Below are positions 38,247 through 48,059 of a DNA stretch of 64,000 nt, one piece after another. Under the pieces are notes generated by a model, which was not told the origin of the DNA, made no database searches, and saw only the letters and a program-made list of their open reading frames with translations. Numbering within the stretch: position 1 is the first letter of the stretch; the number at the start of each line of letters is the position of its first letter. The stretch is from Musa acuminata AAA Group (taxonomy: Eukaryota; Streptophyta; Magnoliopsida; Zingiberales; Musaceae). The translations under genes were made by a program, and so were the position numbers. Where the stretch lies: contig NC_088335.1 in NCBI RefSeq assembly GCF_036884655.1, positions 38,873,501 to 38,937,500 on the forward strand, in the 5' to 3' direction.

Positions 38247-39861
38247 TTTTGAATCTCGAATTTTGATGATGAAACTAATTGAGAGTGTTTATGATTTAAT
38301 CTGTGTTTTGAGTGATGTAGGAAGCTTCGATCAGGGAGAGACAATTAAAACAGGAAGAATCATGTTGGGTCGGAGAGAAACATGTCAGAAGATTGGACAT
38401 TGAGCCGAAGAATTGGTCAACGTATCGACAAAAGGCTTCGGGCCATGGATTCGGGCATCGGGCCAAGAAGAGCAAAAATTGCACCAAGGAAATTGGAGTT
38501 ACGGAGATCAACTAGGCGAATGGACAATAGGCCGCAAGAGAGGATGATGCGCCGAAGAATCGGATGAAGTGTCGATGAACCAATAACATGTTAGACAATA
38601 TGATTCAAGCTTTGTAATAATTATCTAGATCGAAGTAGGCTTTATTTGTACAGGATTAACTATGATAGTGATTAAGGTATAAAGCAAAATGAAGTCCCAG
38701 AGTCAAGAACGAGACTTCGTTGGGAGTTCGATAGTTCATCGGAAGTCCAAACGTTCGTCGAAAGTTTTGCTAGAATTGACCGAGAAGTCCAGGAGCTTGC
38801 CGAAGAAGCTCATCGATACTCACCAAGAAGATCGTCGTGAAGTCTAGGAGCTTGCCGAGAGTCCGTTGGAACATTACCGAGAGATCATCGAAAATTCGCT
38901 GGAAGATCATCGGAAGCTTGCTAGAAGAAACCTAGACTAATCGGACCGAATTTGCTTAGTGTATGCCTTAAATTTTGTAGTTAGTATATAATTGAGATTG
39001 AAATTGGGCCAATCCAATTAGGGGCCAGTTGGGCCCATGTATGGACTATGTTGGGTCAAGTGAAAGACCCAAATAGTTACCCAACAAGTGACACCATCGT
39101 GGCACAGTCTTCGAGACTATATCAGGCGGTGGCACCGCCCAGTATTAGAGTCAGGAGGTGGTATCGCTAATTTGGGCAGTGGTACCGCACAGACATAGTC
39201 TCTCAAGTGGTGGTACCGCCCAGACAGTCTCCCAAGCGGTGGTACCACCAGACTAGGCAATGGTACAGCCCAATGTCAGTGTTGTAGGCGGTGGTATCGC
39301 TAGGACCTAGGAAACTCAGGATGAGACCTTTTTAGGCTCTAAGTTTGAATCAATTTGAGACCTATAAATACCCCTCTCATCCCAGGTTAACACACACAAG
39401 CATAGAGAGTATAAAAGTGAGAAAACACTATAGTAATCACTTGAGAAATCTCCTTCTCTAGTTCTAAGTTTAGAATTCTGTTTAGGGAGGAGTGTGTGCT
39501 TGTAAAGGTTGTCTCCTAAACCTGTGAAAAAGAGAAGAGGGGTGTAAAAGGGTAATTAGTCTTCACCCATTGAAGGAAGACCGATAGTGGATGCCGGTGG
39601 CCTCAACGGAAGAGGAATCGGTGAAGCGGATGTAGATCACGACGACCGAACCACTATAAAAATCTGGTTTGCATTTCTTTTTGGCAATATACTTTAACTA
39701 CAGACTGCCTTCTTATTACTTGCTATATTCTTTCGTACGCTTTCAATTTAAGCATCTTTATAAAACGGGTTTTGTCGTATGAAAGATTTTCAAACTAACG
39801 TGATTTTACCGTTGCACTAATTCACCCCTCCCCCCCTCTTAGTACCGACTCGTTCCTAACA
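38247..39861 (+). repeat. Element B 3' LTR
   Basis: Starts TTTGAATCTCGAATTTTG after the polypurine tract and ends CGTTCCTAACA. TATAAATA is at 39363-39370, preceded by a GGTACC-type array (about 39080-39300). Confidence 0.88.
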
Positions 39862-39990
39862 GAATCATGTTGTCCGACATGTCATTGGTTTATCGATGCT
39901 TTGTCCGATTCTTCGGCGCATCGTCCTCTTTTGTGGCCTATTGCCCAATAGACCAGTTGACCTCCGTAACTCCGTTTTTTTTGGCGTAAT
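39862..39990 (-). repeat. Element A 5' LTR, piece 2
   Basis: LTR sequence GAATCATGTTGTCCGACATG ... TTTGGCGTAAT lying between elements B and D. Its last five bases, GTAAT (39986-39990), are the left TSD of element D. Confidence 0.88.
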
Positions 39991-40117
39991 TGTTAGGATC
40001 GAGAGCACTAAGAGGGGGGGGGTGAATTAGTGCAGCGGAAATCTTACAGCAATTTAAAAACTAAAGCTGCGTTCGTCCGATAAAAAATGATTTCGATATA
40101 AAAGCAGAATCACAGTG

Positions 40118-40428
40118 CAGTTTGCGTCTAAGCGCAGTTTTGCGTCTAAGCGCAGTTTGCGTCTAAACACAGTTTGCGTCTAAGCGCAGTTTGCGTCTAA
40201 GCACAGTTTGCGTCTAAGCGCAGTTTGCGTCTAAACTCAGTTTTACGTCCAAACGCAGTTTTACGTCAAAACGCAGTTTTACGTCTAAACGCAGTTTTGC
40301 GTCTAAACGCAGTTTTACGTCTAAACGCAGTTTTACGTCTAAACGCAGTTTTGCGTCTAAACGCAGTTTTACGTCTAAACGTAATTTTACGTCTAAATGT
40401 AGTTTTGCGTCTAAAAGCAGTTTTGAAC
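40118..40428. repeat. Tandem array of 17 units, 17-18 bp, in element D 3' LTR
   Basis: Units of the form CAGTTTTRCGTCTAARCG. The outer copies lack one T, giving a 17-bp subtype (first seven) and an 18-bp subtype (the rest). The same array lies in the other LTR at 48187-48497. Confidence 0.95.
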
Positions 40429-40957
40429 CTTGAAAAGCGTTTTACGTAGAAAGCAATTTGCAGTTATAAATGGAATCCGAATGTAAGCGTAAACTGCAGT
40501 GTGAAGATCGTACGAAAACACGATTTACGTTTGAATGCAGATTCTGAAAGATCAGAGCTTAAAAACTCGTTCGTAAAGGCGCTGAGGGCAGTAGCAATGT
40601 AGGAGGTTTGCAGTAATGATAAAGTGCTCAAGGTAAAAGCAAACCAGAGATTTAGAGTGGTTCGGTCAGTCTTGACCTACTCCACTTTTGGCTTCCTCCT
40701 CCGACGAGGTCACCGACGTCAACTAGCTGCCTTCCTTCAATGGGCGAAGGCTAACTGCCCTTTTACAGTTTCTCTCCTTTTGACAGGCTCAGGAGACAAC
40801 CTTTACAGATCCTTTCTCTCCTCTCTTTACAACTCAAGACTTGAAGAACAGAAAGAGGAGAACTTTAGGACTTTACACAAATTTGAGCTCTTAGAATCAC
40901 TGAAAAGATCAAGAATTCGGTGTGGATCTATATCATTTCAGTGCTGAATGGGTGGGG

Positions 40958-40965
40958 TATTTATA
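40958..40965 (-). promoter_or_regulatory. TATA box of element D 3' LTR
   Basis: Minus-strand TATAAATA in the context GGCCTATAAATACCCCACC. The position relative to the GC-rich array matches element B. Confidence 0.65.
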
Positions 40966-41039
40966 GGCCCCAACCCAGTTCAAATTTGGAGCTCAAAACG
41001 ATCAAATCGATCAAATCCCAGAATTCTGGGATCAGGCGG

Positions 41040-41640
41040 TTGCACCTCTTGACTGGAGAGGTGGCACCGCCTGGCAGAGCTCGAAGACTGAGCTCAGGCG
41101 ATTGCTTCTCTCTGCCAGAGCTCGAAGACTGAGCTCGGTGATTGCATCACCTGGCAGAGCTCGAAGACTGAGCTTGGTGATTGCATCACCTGGCAGAGCT
41201 CGAAACTGAGCTCGGTGGTTGCATCACCTGGCAGAGCTCCAAACTGAGCTCAGGCTGATGCACCTCTCTGCCAGAGCTCGAAGACTGAGCTCGGTGATTG
41301 CATCACCTGGCAGGGCTCGAGACTGAGCTCAGGCTGATGCACCTCTCTGCCAGAGCTCGAAGACTGAGCTCGGTGGTTGCATCGCCTGGCGGAGCTCGAA
41401 ACTTGAGCTCTGGCGGTGCTACCTCTTGGCAGAGGAGGTTGCACCGCCCAGTCTAGCTCGTAGACTGAGCTCTGGGCGGTTGCACCTCTCGGCTGGGGCG
41501 GTTGCACCTCCCAGCCTCGCAGCCCTGGCGGTTGCACCTCCTGGCTGGGGCGGTTGCACCTCCCAACCTCGCTGGAAGACATAGCCTGGGCGGTGCTACC
41601 TCCAACCCTGGCGGTGGCACCTCTTTCACTATTCCAGCTC
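41040..41640. repeat. GC-rich U3 repeat array in element D 3' LTR
   Basis: Roughly 36-41 bp units of the type AGAGCTCGAAGACTGAGCTC plus GGTGATTGCATCACCTGGC, followed by shorter units around GGCGGTTGCACCTC. The array repeats at 49109-49710 in the other LTR and in the internal duplication at 42712-43320. It makes artificial 135-aa minus-strand open frames. Confidence 0.92.
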
Positions 41641-42483
41641 ACTTGGTTTGGCTCCAAACTTGGTCCAAACCAGTCCGAACTTGGGCCTAATTGGCCCCTA
41701 CTTGGGTTATAGGATTAACACCTAATCCTAACCCTAATTAACGTGCTAACTATGAATTTAAAGACATTTTCTAAGCTTTTACAAAGTCCGCAAGTCAAGA
41801 CTTCTTTTGGCGAGCTTCCGGCAAACTTCCGGCGGTCTTCCGATGAACTCTCGGAAACCATTCTGCGGACTCCCGGCAAGCTCCTAGACTTCACGATTTG
41901 TTCTTAGCGAGTTCCAACGAGCTTCTTCGGCAAGCTCCGATCTTTCTCGGCGAGCTCCGCGAACTCCCAACGAATCTTCGAACTTCCGTCGAACTCTCGA
42001 ACTCGCAACAAATCCTTCGCGCTTGACTCCGACACTTTGTTTCGCTTTATGTCTTCATCGTTATCATAGTTAATCCTGCACAATTAAAACAAAACTTCGA
42101 TCGAGACAATTAATCCTTAGCAATTAACCAAGTTGTCCGGCATGTCATTGGTCCCTCGACGCTTCGTCTGATTCTTCGGCGCATCGTCCTCTCCTGCGGC
42201 CTATTGCCCAATCGGCCAGTTGACTCCGCAACTCCGATATCCTTGGCACAATACCCGCTCTTCTTGGCCCGATGCCCGAGTCTACGGCCCGAAGCCTTCT
42301 GTCGATACGTCGACCGATCCACCGGCCCGACGTCCAATCTCTTGACATGTTCCTCCGGCACAACATGATTTTCCTGCTTTAATTGTCTCATCCTGATCAA
42401 AGCATCCTGCGTCACTCAAAACGCAGATTAAATCATAAACATATATCAAGTAGTTTCATCATCAAAATACGAGATTCAACAAT

Positions 42484-42497
42484 CTCCCCCTTTTTGA
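42484..42497 (-). other. Polypurine tract of element D
   Basis: Plus strand CTCCCCCTTTTTGA directly next to the LTR edge; on minus this is a purine run ending in GGGGGAG. It is the expected plus-strand priming site. Confidence 0.8.
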
Positions 42498-42557
42498 TGA
42501 TGACAACCACTTGATGACGGAGTTAAACTTAACTCCCGGAGTTTAAACAAACTCCCC

Positions 42558-42580
42558 CTATCAATATGCCATATTGATAG
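42558..42580. repeat. 23-bp perfect palindrome, internal region of element D
   Basis: Arms CTATCAATATG and CATATTGATAG around one central C. It recurs at 44230-44252 and 44470-44492 through duplication, and with one central change at about 63331-63353 in element E. Confidence 0.9.
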
Positions 42581-42711
42581 AACCTTGAATTCAACCTGAA
42601 TTCAAGTCATTGCAATATTCATCATGAATACTTGCAACACATCAACATGAACCAAAGTATGTTGATGACATGACATTGATGCATAAGTTAAGTTTAACTC
42701 CGGGAGTTAAG

Positions 42712-44155
42712 TTGCACCTCTTGACTGGAGAGGTGGCACCGCCTGGCAGAGCTCGAAGACTGAGCTCAGGCGATTGCTTCTCTCTGCCAGAGCTCGAAGA
42801 CTGAGCTCGGTGATTGCATCACCTGGCAGAGCTCGAAGACTGAGCTTGGTGATTGCATCACCTGGCAGAGCTCGAAACTGAGCTCGGTGGTTGCATCACC
42901 TGGCAGAGCTCCAAACTGAGCTCAGGCTGATGCACCTCTCTGCCAGAGCTCGAAGACTGAGCTCGGTGATTGCATCACCTGGCAGGGCTCGAGACTGAGC
43001 TCAGGCTGATGCACCTCTCTGCCAGAGCTCGAAGACTGAGCTCGGTGGTTGCATCGCCTGGCGGAGCTCGAAACTTGAGCTCTGGCGGTGCTACCTCTTG
43101 GCAGAGGAGGTTGCACCGCCCAGTCTAGCTCGTAGACTGAGCTCTGGGCGGTTGCACCTCTCGGCTGGGGCGGTTGCACCTCCCAGCCTCGCAGCCCTGG
43201 CGGTTGCACCTCCTGGCTGGGGCGGTTGCACCTCCCAACCTCGCTGGAAGACATAGCCTGGGCGGTGCTACCTCCAACCCTGGCGGTGGCACCTCTTTCA
43301 CTATTCCAGCTCACTTGGTTTGGCTCCAAACTTGGTCCAAACCAGTCCGAACTTGGGCCTAATTGGCCCCTACTTGGGTTATAGGATTAACACCTAATCC
43401 TAACCCTAATTAACGTGCTAACTATGAATTTAAAGACATTTTCTAAGCTTTTACAAAGTCCGCAAGTCAAGACTTCTTTTGGCGAGCTTCCGGCAAACTT
43501 CCGGCGGTCTTCCGATGAACTCTCGGAAACCATTCTGCGGACTCCCGGCAAGCTCCTAGACTTCACGATTTGTTCTTAGCGAGTTCCAACGAGCTTCTTC
43601 GGCAAGCTCCGATCTTTCTCGGCGAGCTCCGCGAACTCCCAACGAATCTTCGAACTTCCGTCGAACTCTCGAACTCGCAACAAATCCTTCGCGCTTGACT
43701 CCGACACTTTGTTTCGCTTTATGTCTTCATCGTTATCATAGTTAATCCTGCACAATTAAAACAAAACTTCGATCGAGACAATTAATCCTTAGCAATTAAC
43801 CAAGTTGTCCGGCATGTCATTGGTCCCTCGACGCTTCGTCTGATTCTTCGGCGCATCGTCCTCTCCTGCGGCCTATTGCCCAATCGGCCAGTTGACTCCG
43901 CAACTCCGATATCCTTGGCACAATACCCGCTCTTCTTGGCCCGATGCCCGAGTCTACGGCCCGAAGCCTTCTGTCGATACGTCGACCGATCCACCGGCCC
44001 GACGTCCAATCTCTTGACATGTTCCTCCGGCACAACATGATTTTCCTGCTTTAATTGTCTCATCCTGATCAAAGCATCCTGCGTCACTCAAAACGCAGAT
44101 TAAATCATAAACATATATCAAGTAGTTTCATCATCAAAATACGAGATTCAACAAT
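42712..44155 (-). repeat. Internal duplication of element D LTR (3' 1.44 kb in plus orientation)
   Basis: Repeats 41040-42483 at an offset of 1672 bp in the same orientation, including the GC-rich array and the LTR edge GATTCAACA followed by the polypurine tract. All open frames in it are identical to those of the LTR copies. It lacks the TATA and the 17-18 bp array. The junction at about 42652-42711 is an inverted segment (see findings). Confidence 0.93.
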
Positions 44156-44160
44156 CTCCC

Positions 44161-44610
44161 CCTTTTTGATGATGACAACCACTTGATGACGGAGTTAAAC
44201 TTAACTCCCGGAGTTTAAACAAACTCCCCCTATCAATATGCCATATTGATAGAACCTTGAATTCAACCTGAATTCAAGTCATTGCAATATTCATCATGAA
44301 TACTTGCAACACATCAACATGAACATATGCATAAACTTATGCATCACATGTCATGTCATCAACATACTTTGGTATCAACATACTTTGGTATCATCAAACT
44401 CCTTTTTGATGATGACAACCACTTGATGACGGAGTTAAACTTAACTCCCGGAGTTTAAACAAACTCCCCCTATCAATATGCCATATTGATAGAACCTTGA
44501 ATTCAACCTGAATTCAAGTCATTGCAATATTCATCATGAATACTTGCAACACATCAACATGAACATATGCATAAACTTATGCATCACATGTCATGTCATC
44601 AACATACTTC
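44161..44610. repeat. Tandem duplication, period 240 bp, inside element D
   Basis: CCTTTTTGATGATGACAACC and the following sequence at 44161 recur at 44401. Each copy includes the 23-bp palindrome and ends in the ATGTCATGTCATCAACATAC block. Confidence 0.92.
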
Positions 44611-46995
44611 TCCCCCTTTGTCATCAACAAAAAGGAGAAGTACCACAATCAAGTGTTTGTGATATTGGTTCAATTCATTGCATGAAAAACATAGTATCAA
44701 GTTTTATCATAATGCAATCTTTGGAGCTAGAAGATTTAGCAAGTATTTCATCATGCTTAGAACATTCATGCTATCAAGTTTTAGATATGCAAGTTTTATA
44801 GCATATGAGATAGCAAGTTCTACATCATGTAAGCTAGCAAATTAGAGATGTTCAAGAAGGCAACTCTTGCTTCTTGAAAATTTTGCTCACTTTGCTAGAT
44901 GCGCAAGTTAGCATTTTTGCCTCTTTTGAGATAGCAACTTTTTGCTTCTCTTTAGACCAACAAGCTAGCAATTTTTACGATATACAAGTTTCACAATATA
45001 TAAGCTAGCAAAAATTTCGAAAGCAAATACAAGATAGCTTTCTTGTGTAAGCTCATGATTCTTGCTTCCTATTGCAATGTGCAAATTGCAAGTTTTGCTT
45101 CAACTAAGATATTCAAGATAGCGATGTTCAAGAAGACAATTTTTCTTCTTGAAATGAGCAAGTTAGCAATCTTTGCTGCTTAAGATAGGCAAGCAAGCAG
45201 TCAAGTTTTTGCATCTTCTTGACTTGTACAAGCTAGCTATCTCCCCCTTTGTCATTGTAAAAAAGGAAGAGAGAATACAGTTTTGTACTTCTTTTTTCCT
45301 TTTACAACGATTTCAAAATCATGACAAAGGATGAATAATCAAGTTATGAATGTCAAGACAATTTTTCATCATGAATATTTTATCATTGCATGCATCATTA
45401 TCATAAGTTAAAGTATTACATGCATGATATCATATCACCATTCATAATTACATTAATGTTTCAATATAGCAATTTCTTCTCAAAATGTGTAACTTGGCAC
45501 TCATAGCATTTTAGATCATGATTTACATCATATGCAATACATCACATCATAATTAGAAAGCAAGTATTGCATGCATAATTGCACATCATAAATGTTTCAT
45601 ATCATGATGGTATCAATTTTGTCAAATTATATCCTACCATGCATGATCAAAACTTCTCCCCATTTTATCATTGAAAACAAGAAGAAGGTAGGGGTAAGAG
45701 CATAAAAGTGTTAAATATTTCAATTATTTCAAGGCATTTACATCATAGATCAAGTCATGATTCATGATTCATCATAAATCAAGTTAGTTTTCAATCATCA
45801 CATAAGGCATTTAAGGAATTTTTGAAACATAGGAGAATGATTAATTTAAGCACACAATGTTTCAATCCAATCCAAGTCATGAATATCAATGCTTTCATAT
45901 TGTGAGTATCAATTCATGAATACCACAAGATATTATTTGTGACTTCAATTTTGCAAGATCAATATTATGATTTAAATAAAACTTATTCAAATCAATTCAT
46001 AATCAAGTCATTAAAATTAATTTCGAGATTCACAAAATATCATGAAATCAAAAGACAAGTTGCATTTCATTTGAAGAACTCCTTTTTGATAAATCTAGGG
46101 AGCATAATGAACGATCTTGATTTATAAAGAGCTTCATGTTATAATTATCAAGATCATGATTTTAATAATTATTCTCTTTAGCAAAGAATCACAAAAGCAC
46201 TTTATTTTTGCATTAGAATTCTCATTGTATTATGATTTATAAATTCTTTTTCTGCACATGAATCATAGGAGATATGTATGTGAAACAAATCTTTGCAAGC
46301 AAAGACACTATCATTCATATTTCAAGATGGAATTTATAAGCAGGAATCATTTCATCAAATCCATTTTAGAAAAATATTTTTCATAAGTGTATGAGAAAAC
46401 CCGATTGTTAGGATACCAATTGTTAAGTGAGTCCGAAAATGAAATTAGTACTTTCATGCATTCGGATAAGATTTTGCTATAGATTTTCAAGTTCAATTAT
46501 GAAGATAAAACATGCTCATGATCATAAAAATTTATGTATCCAAAACATATAATTTCCAACATGTTATAGTGTAAAATCATCATGGCAATTAAGTGATTTG
46601 AACATTGAATCAAGAATGTCCGAAAAATAATCTTAACACGTTCATGCATTCGAGCACATTTTTGCCATAGTTTTTCAAATATACTCATGAGAATAACACA
46701 TGCTTATCATTGGCTTAAAACCTCATGCATAAAATTGTTAATCAAAATATTTAATTTCATCATTATGCATTTCTTCAAATCAAACATGATCTTTAATTAA
46801 AGTCGAGAAATATCAATGGAAATCAACGTAATACACATTTTTACTTCTTAACCATGATTTCATATTTTCAATCAAGATCATTTTATTTATTTATTATAGC
46901 ATATGCAATATTATCATTTTCGAAATTACTAGCATGATCATGTAATTTTCAAGAAAATTAATTCTAAACTAAAAAGAAAATACATCATGAAAGCG
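44611..46995. other. Element D internal spacer without coding capacity
   Basis: AT-rich spacer between the duplications and gag. From about 44780 to 45260 it is dense in short units around AAGCTAGCAA and TTTTGCTTCTC, with polypurine hairpins at 44609-44641 and about 45241-45272. Only sub-90-aa open frames occur, with no pol similarity. Confidence 0.8.
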
Positions 46996-48009
46996 TCAAG
47001 TAATTTCAAAATAAATCAAAGGCATTCTAATTACCTCAACGTCGTAGGCTGTTAAGGCGTAGTTTGCCACCTCGCTTTTGTTGATTTTTTCTTCGTCTTC
47101 GGAGGAGCTCGATTCATCCCAACTTTTGTTCTTCTTCTTGCGTTTAAAGCAAGTAGTTCCATTCTTTTTGCTTTTTAATTTTCGTTTCATTTGTAGTTTA
47201 AGTTCACCATCACTTGAGCTTATGCTCGAGTGGTCTTCAAATGTTCTATGTCCCAAATCCTTCCTGTTCTTTGGAAGGTTGTTTTGTTCATCATTGTCCT
47301 CATCACTTGAGTCATCGCTCAAGTGGCATTCATTTGTCCGGAGTTCCAAATCCTTCCTGTTCTTTGGAAGGTGATTGTGTTCAACATGTTCATCATGTTC
47401 ATTGTGCACCATTTCGTATGTTATCAACGAACCAATTAGTTCTTCAAGTGGTAAGTTGTTTAGGTTTTTAGCTTCTTGTATTGCAGTTACTTTTGAATTC
47501 CACTTCTTAGAAAGAGAACGCAAAATCTTGTTTACGAGTTCAAGATCCGAAAAACATTTTCCAAGAGCTCTTAAACTATTGACGACATCCGTGAAACGGG
47601 TGTACATGTCGCCTATAGTCTCGCTTGGTTGCATTCGAAAAAGCTCAAAATCATGCAATAAAAAGTGAACTTTCGAGTCTTTGACTCTACTAGTTCCCTC
47701 GTGCGTGATTTCAAGTGTTCGCCAAATGTCAAAAGCCGTTTCGCACGTAGAAATCCGATTGAACTCATTTTTGTCCAAAGCGCAAAATAAGGCATTCATA
47801 GCCTTTGCGTTTAAAGAAAAATACTTCTTCTCCAAATCCGACCATTCGTTTGTTGGTTTAGAGGGAAGTTGAAAACCGTTTTCAATGATATTCCATAAAT
47901 CCAGATTTAGAGAAATCAAGAAAACTCTCATTCGAGTTTTCCAGTAAGTGTAGTCCAATCCGTTAAAGAACGGTGGACGAAAGACCGAATAGCCCTCTTG
48001 AAGAGCCAT
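46996..48009 (-). CDS. Gag-like protein of element D (UBN2 family), open
   Basis: 337-aa open frame starting MALQEGYSVFRPPFFNG, 37 bases after the PBS, which fits LTR-element gag. Residues about 15-190 match the UBN2/Retrotran_gag fold of copia-type elements: DYTYWKTRMRVFL, KKYFSLNAKAMNALF, FDIWRTLEITHEGTSR, DMYTRFTDVVNSLRALG and LPLEELIGSLITYEM. The C-terminal third is charged, with two similar repeats around NLPKNRKDLGHRT and a basic RKLKSKKN run. There is no CCHC zinc knuckle and no protease fusion. It ends YFEIT, like the decayed gags of elements A and B. It presumably forms particle protein in the cytoplasm (inference). Confidence 0.9.
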   Translation of the reverse strand: MALQEGYSVFRPPFFNGLDYTYWKTRMRVFLISLNLDLWNIIENGFQLPSKPTNEWSDLEKKYFSLNAKAMNALFCALDKNEFNRISTCETAFDIWRTLEITHEGTSRVKDSKVHFLLHDFELFRMQPSETIGDMYTRFTDVVNSLRALGKCFSDLELVNKILRSLSKKWNSKVTAIQEAKNLNNLPLEELIGSLITYEMVHNEHDEHVEHNHLPKNRKDLELRTNECHLSDDSSDEDNDEQNNLPKNRKDLGHRTFEDHSSISSSDGELKLQMKRKLKSKKNGTTCFKRKKKNKSWDESSSSEDEEKINKSEVANYALTAYDVEVIRMPLIYFEIT

Positions 48010-48045
48010 TTCTCTCGGGTGTAAATCCGAAATGAGAAATACCCC

Positions 48046-48057
48046 GCTCTGATACCA
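48046..48057 (-). other. Primer binding site of element D
   Basis: Minus-strand TGGTATCAGAGC, complementary to the 3' end of initiator tRNA-Met, two bases inside the LTR edge at 48060. Confidence 0.92.
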
Positions 48058-48059
48058 AT

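Larger units (their letters stand above)
28201..39861 (+). mobile_element. Element B: gag-only Sirevirus-like LTR element inserted in element A's LTR
   Basis: Plus-strand element with a 5' LTR at 28201-29783 and a 3' LTR at 38247-39861. The PBS TGGTATCAGAGC is at 29786-29797 and the polypurine tract AAAAAGAGGGAGA sits just before the 3' LTR. The LTRs differ at many positions, so it is an old insertion. It interrupts element A's LTR: flanking LTR text runs ...AAAGCTTAAATA | B | GAATCATGTTG..., a decayed 5-bp duplication. The internal region holds a broken gag and then about 2 kb of AT-rich spacer with CTAGC-type repeats. No pol is present apart from that of the inserted element C. Confidence 0.88.
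39991..42483 (-). repeat. Element D 3' LTR
   Basis: Plus-strand edges are TGTTAGGATCGAGAGC and GATTCAACAAT. It contains the 17-18 bp array (40118-40428), a minus-strand TATA (40958-40965) and the long GC-rich array upstream of that TATA (41040-41640). Confidence 0.95.

Noticed and set aside
40118..40428. Possible CRISPR-like regularly spaced repeat
   Set aside because: Units are contiguous with no spacers, in a plant retrotransposon LTR.
40225..40449. Repetitive 74-aa open frame (LRLNAV repeats), also at 48294-48518
   Set aside because: A by-product of the 17-18 bp array in the LTR, on the strand opposite to the element's genes.
41250..41657. 135-aa minus-strand open frame present three times (also 42922 and 49319)
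   Set aside because: It lies in the GC-rich U3 repeat array upstream of the TATA and is identical because the DNA copies are recent, not because of protein constraint.
46996..48009. Domesticated host gene derived from gag
   Set aside because: It sits in a complete young element with PBS, LTRs and TSD, so an element gene is the simpler reading.
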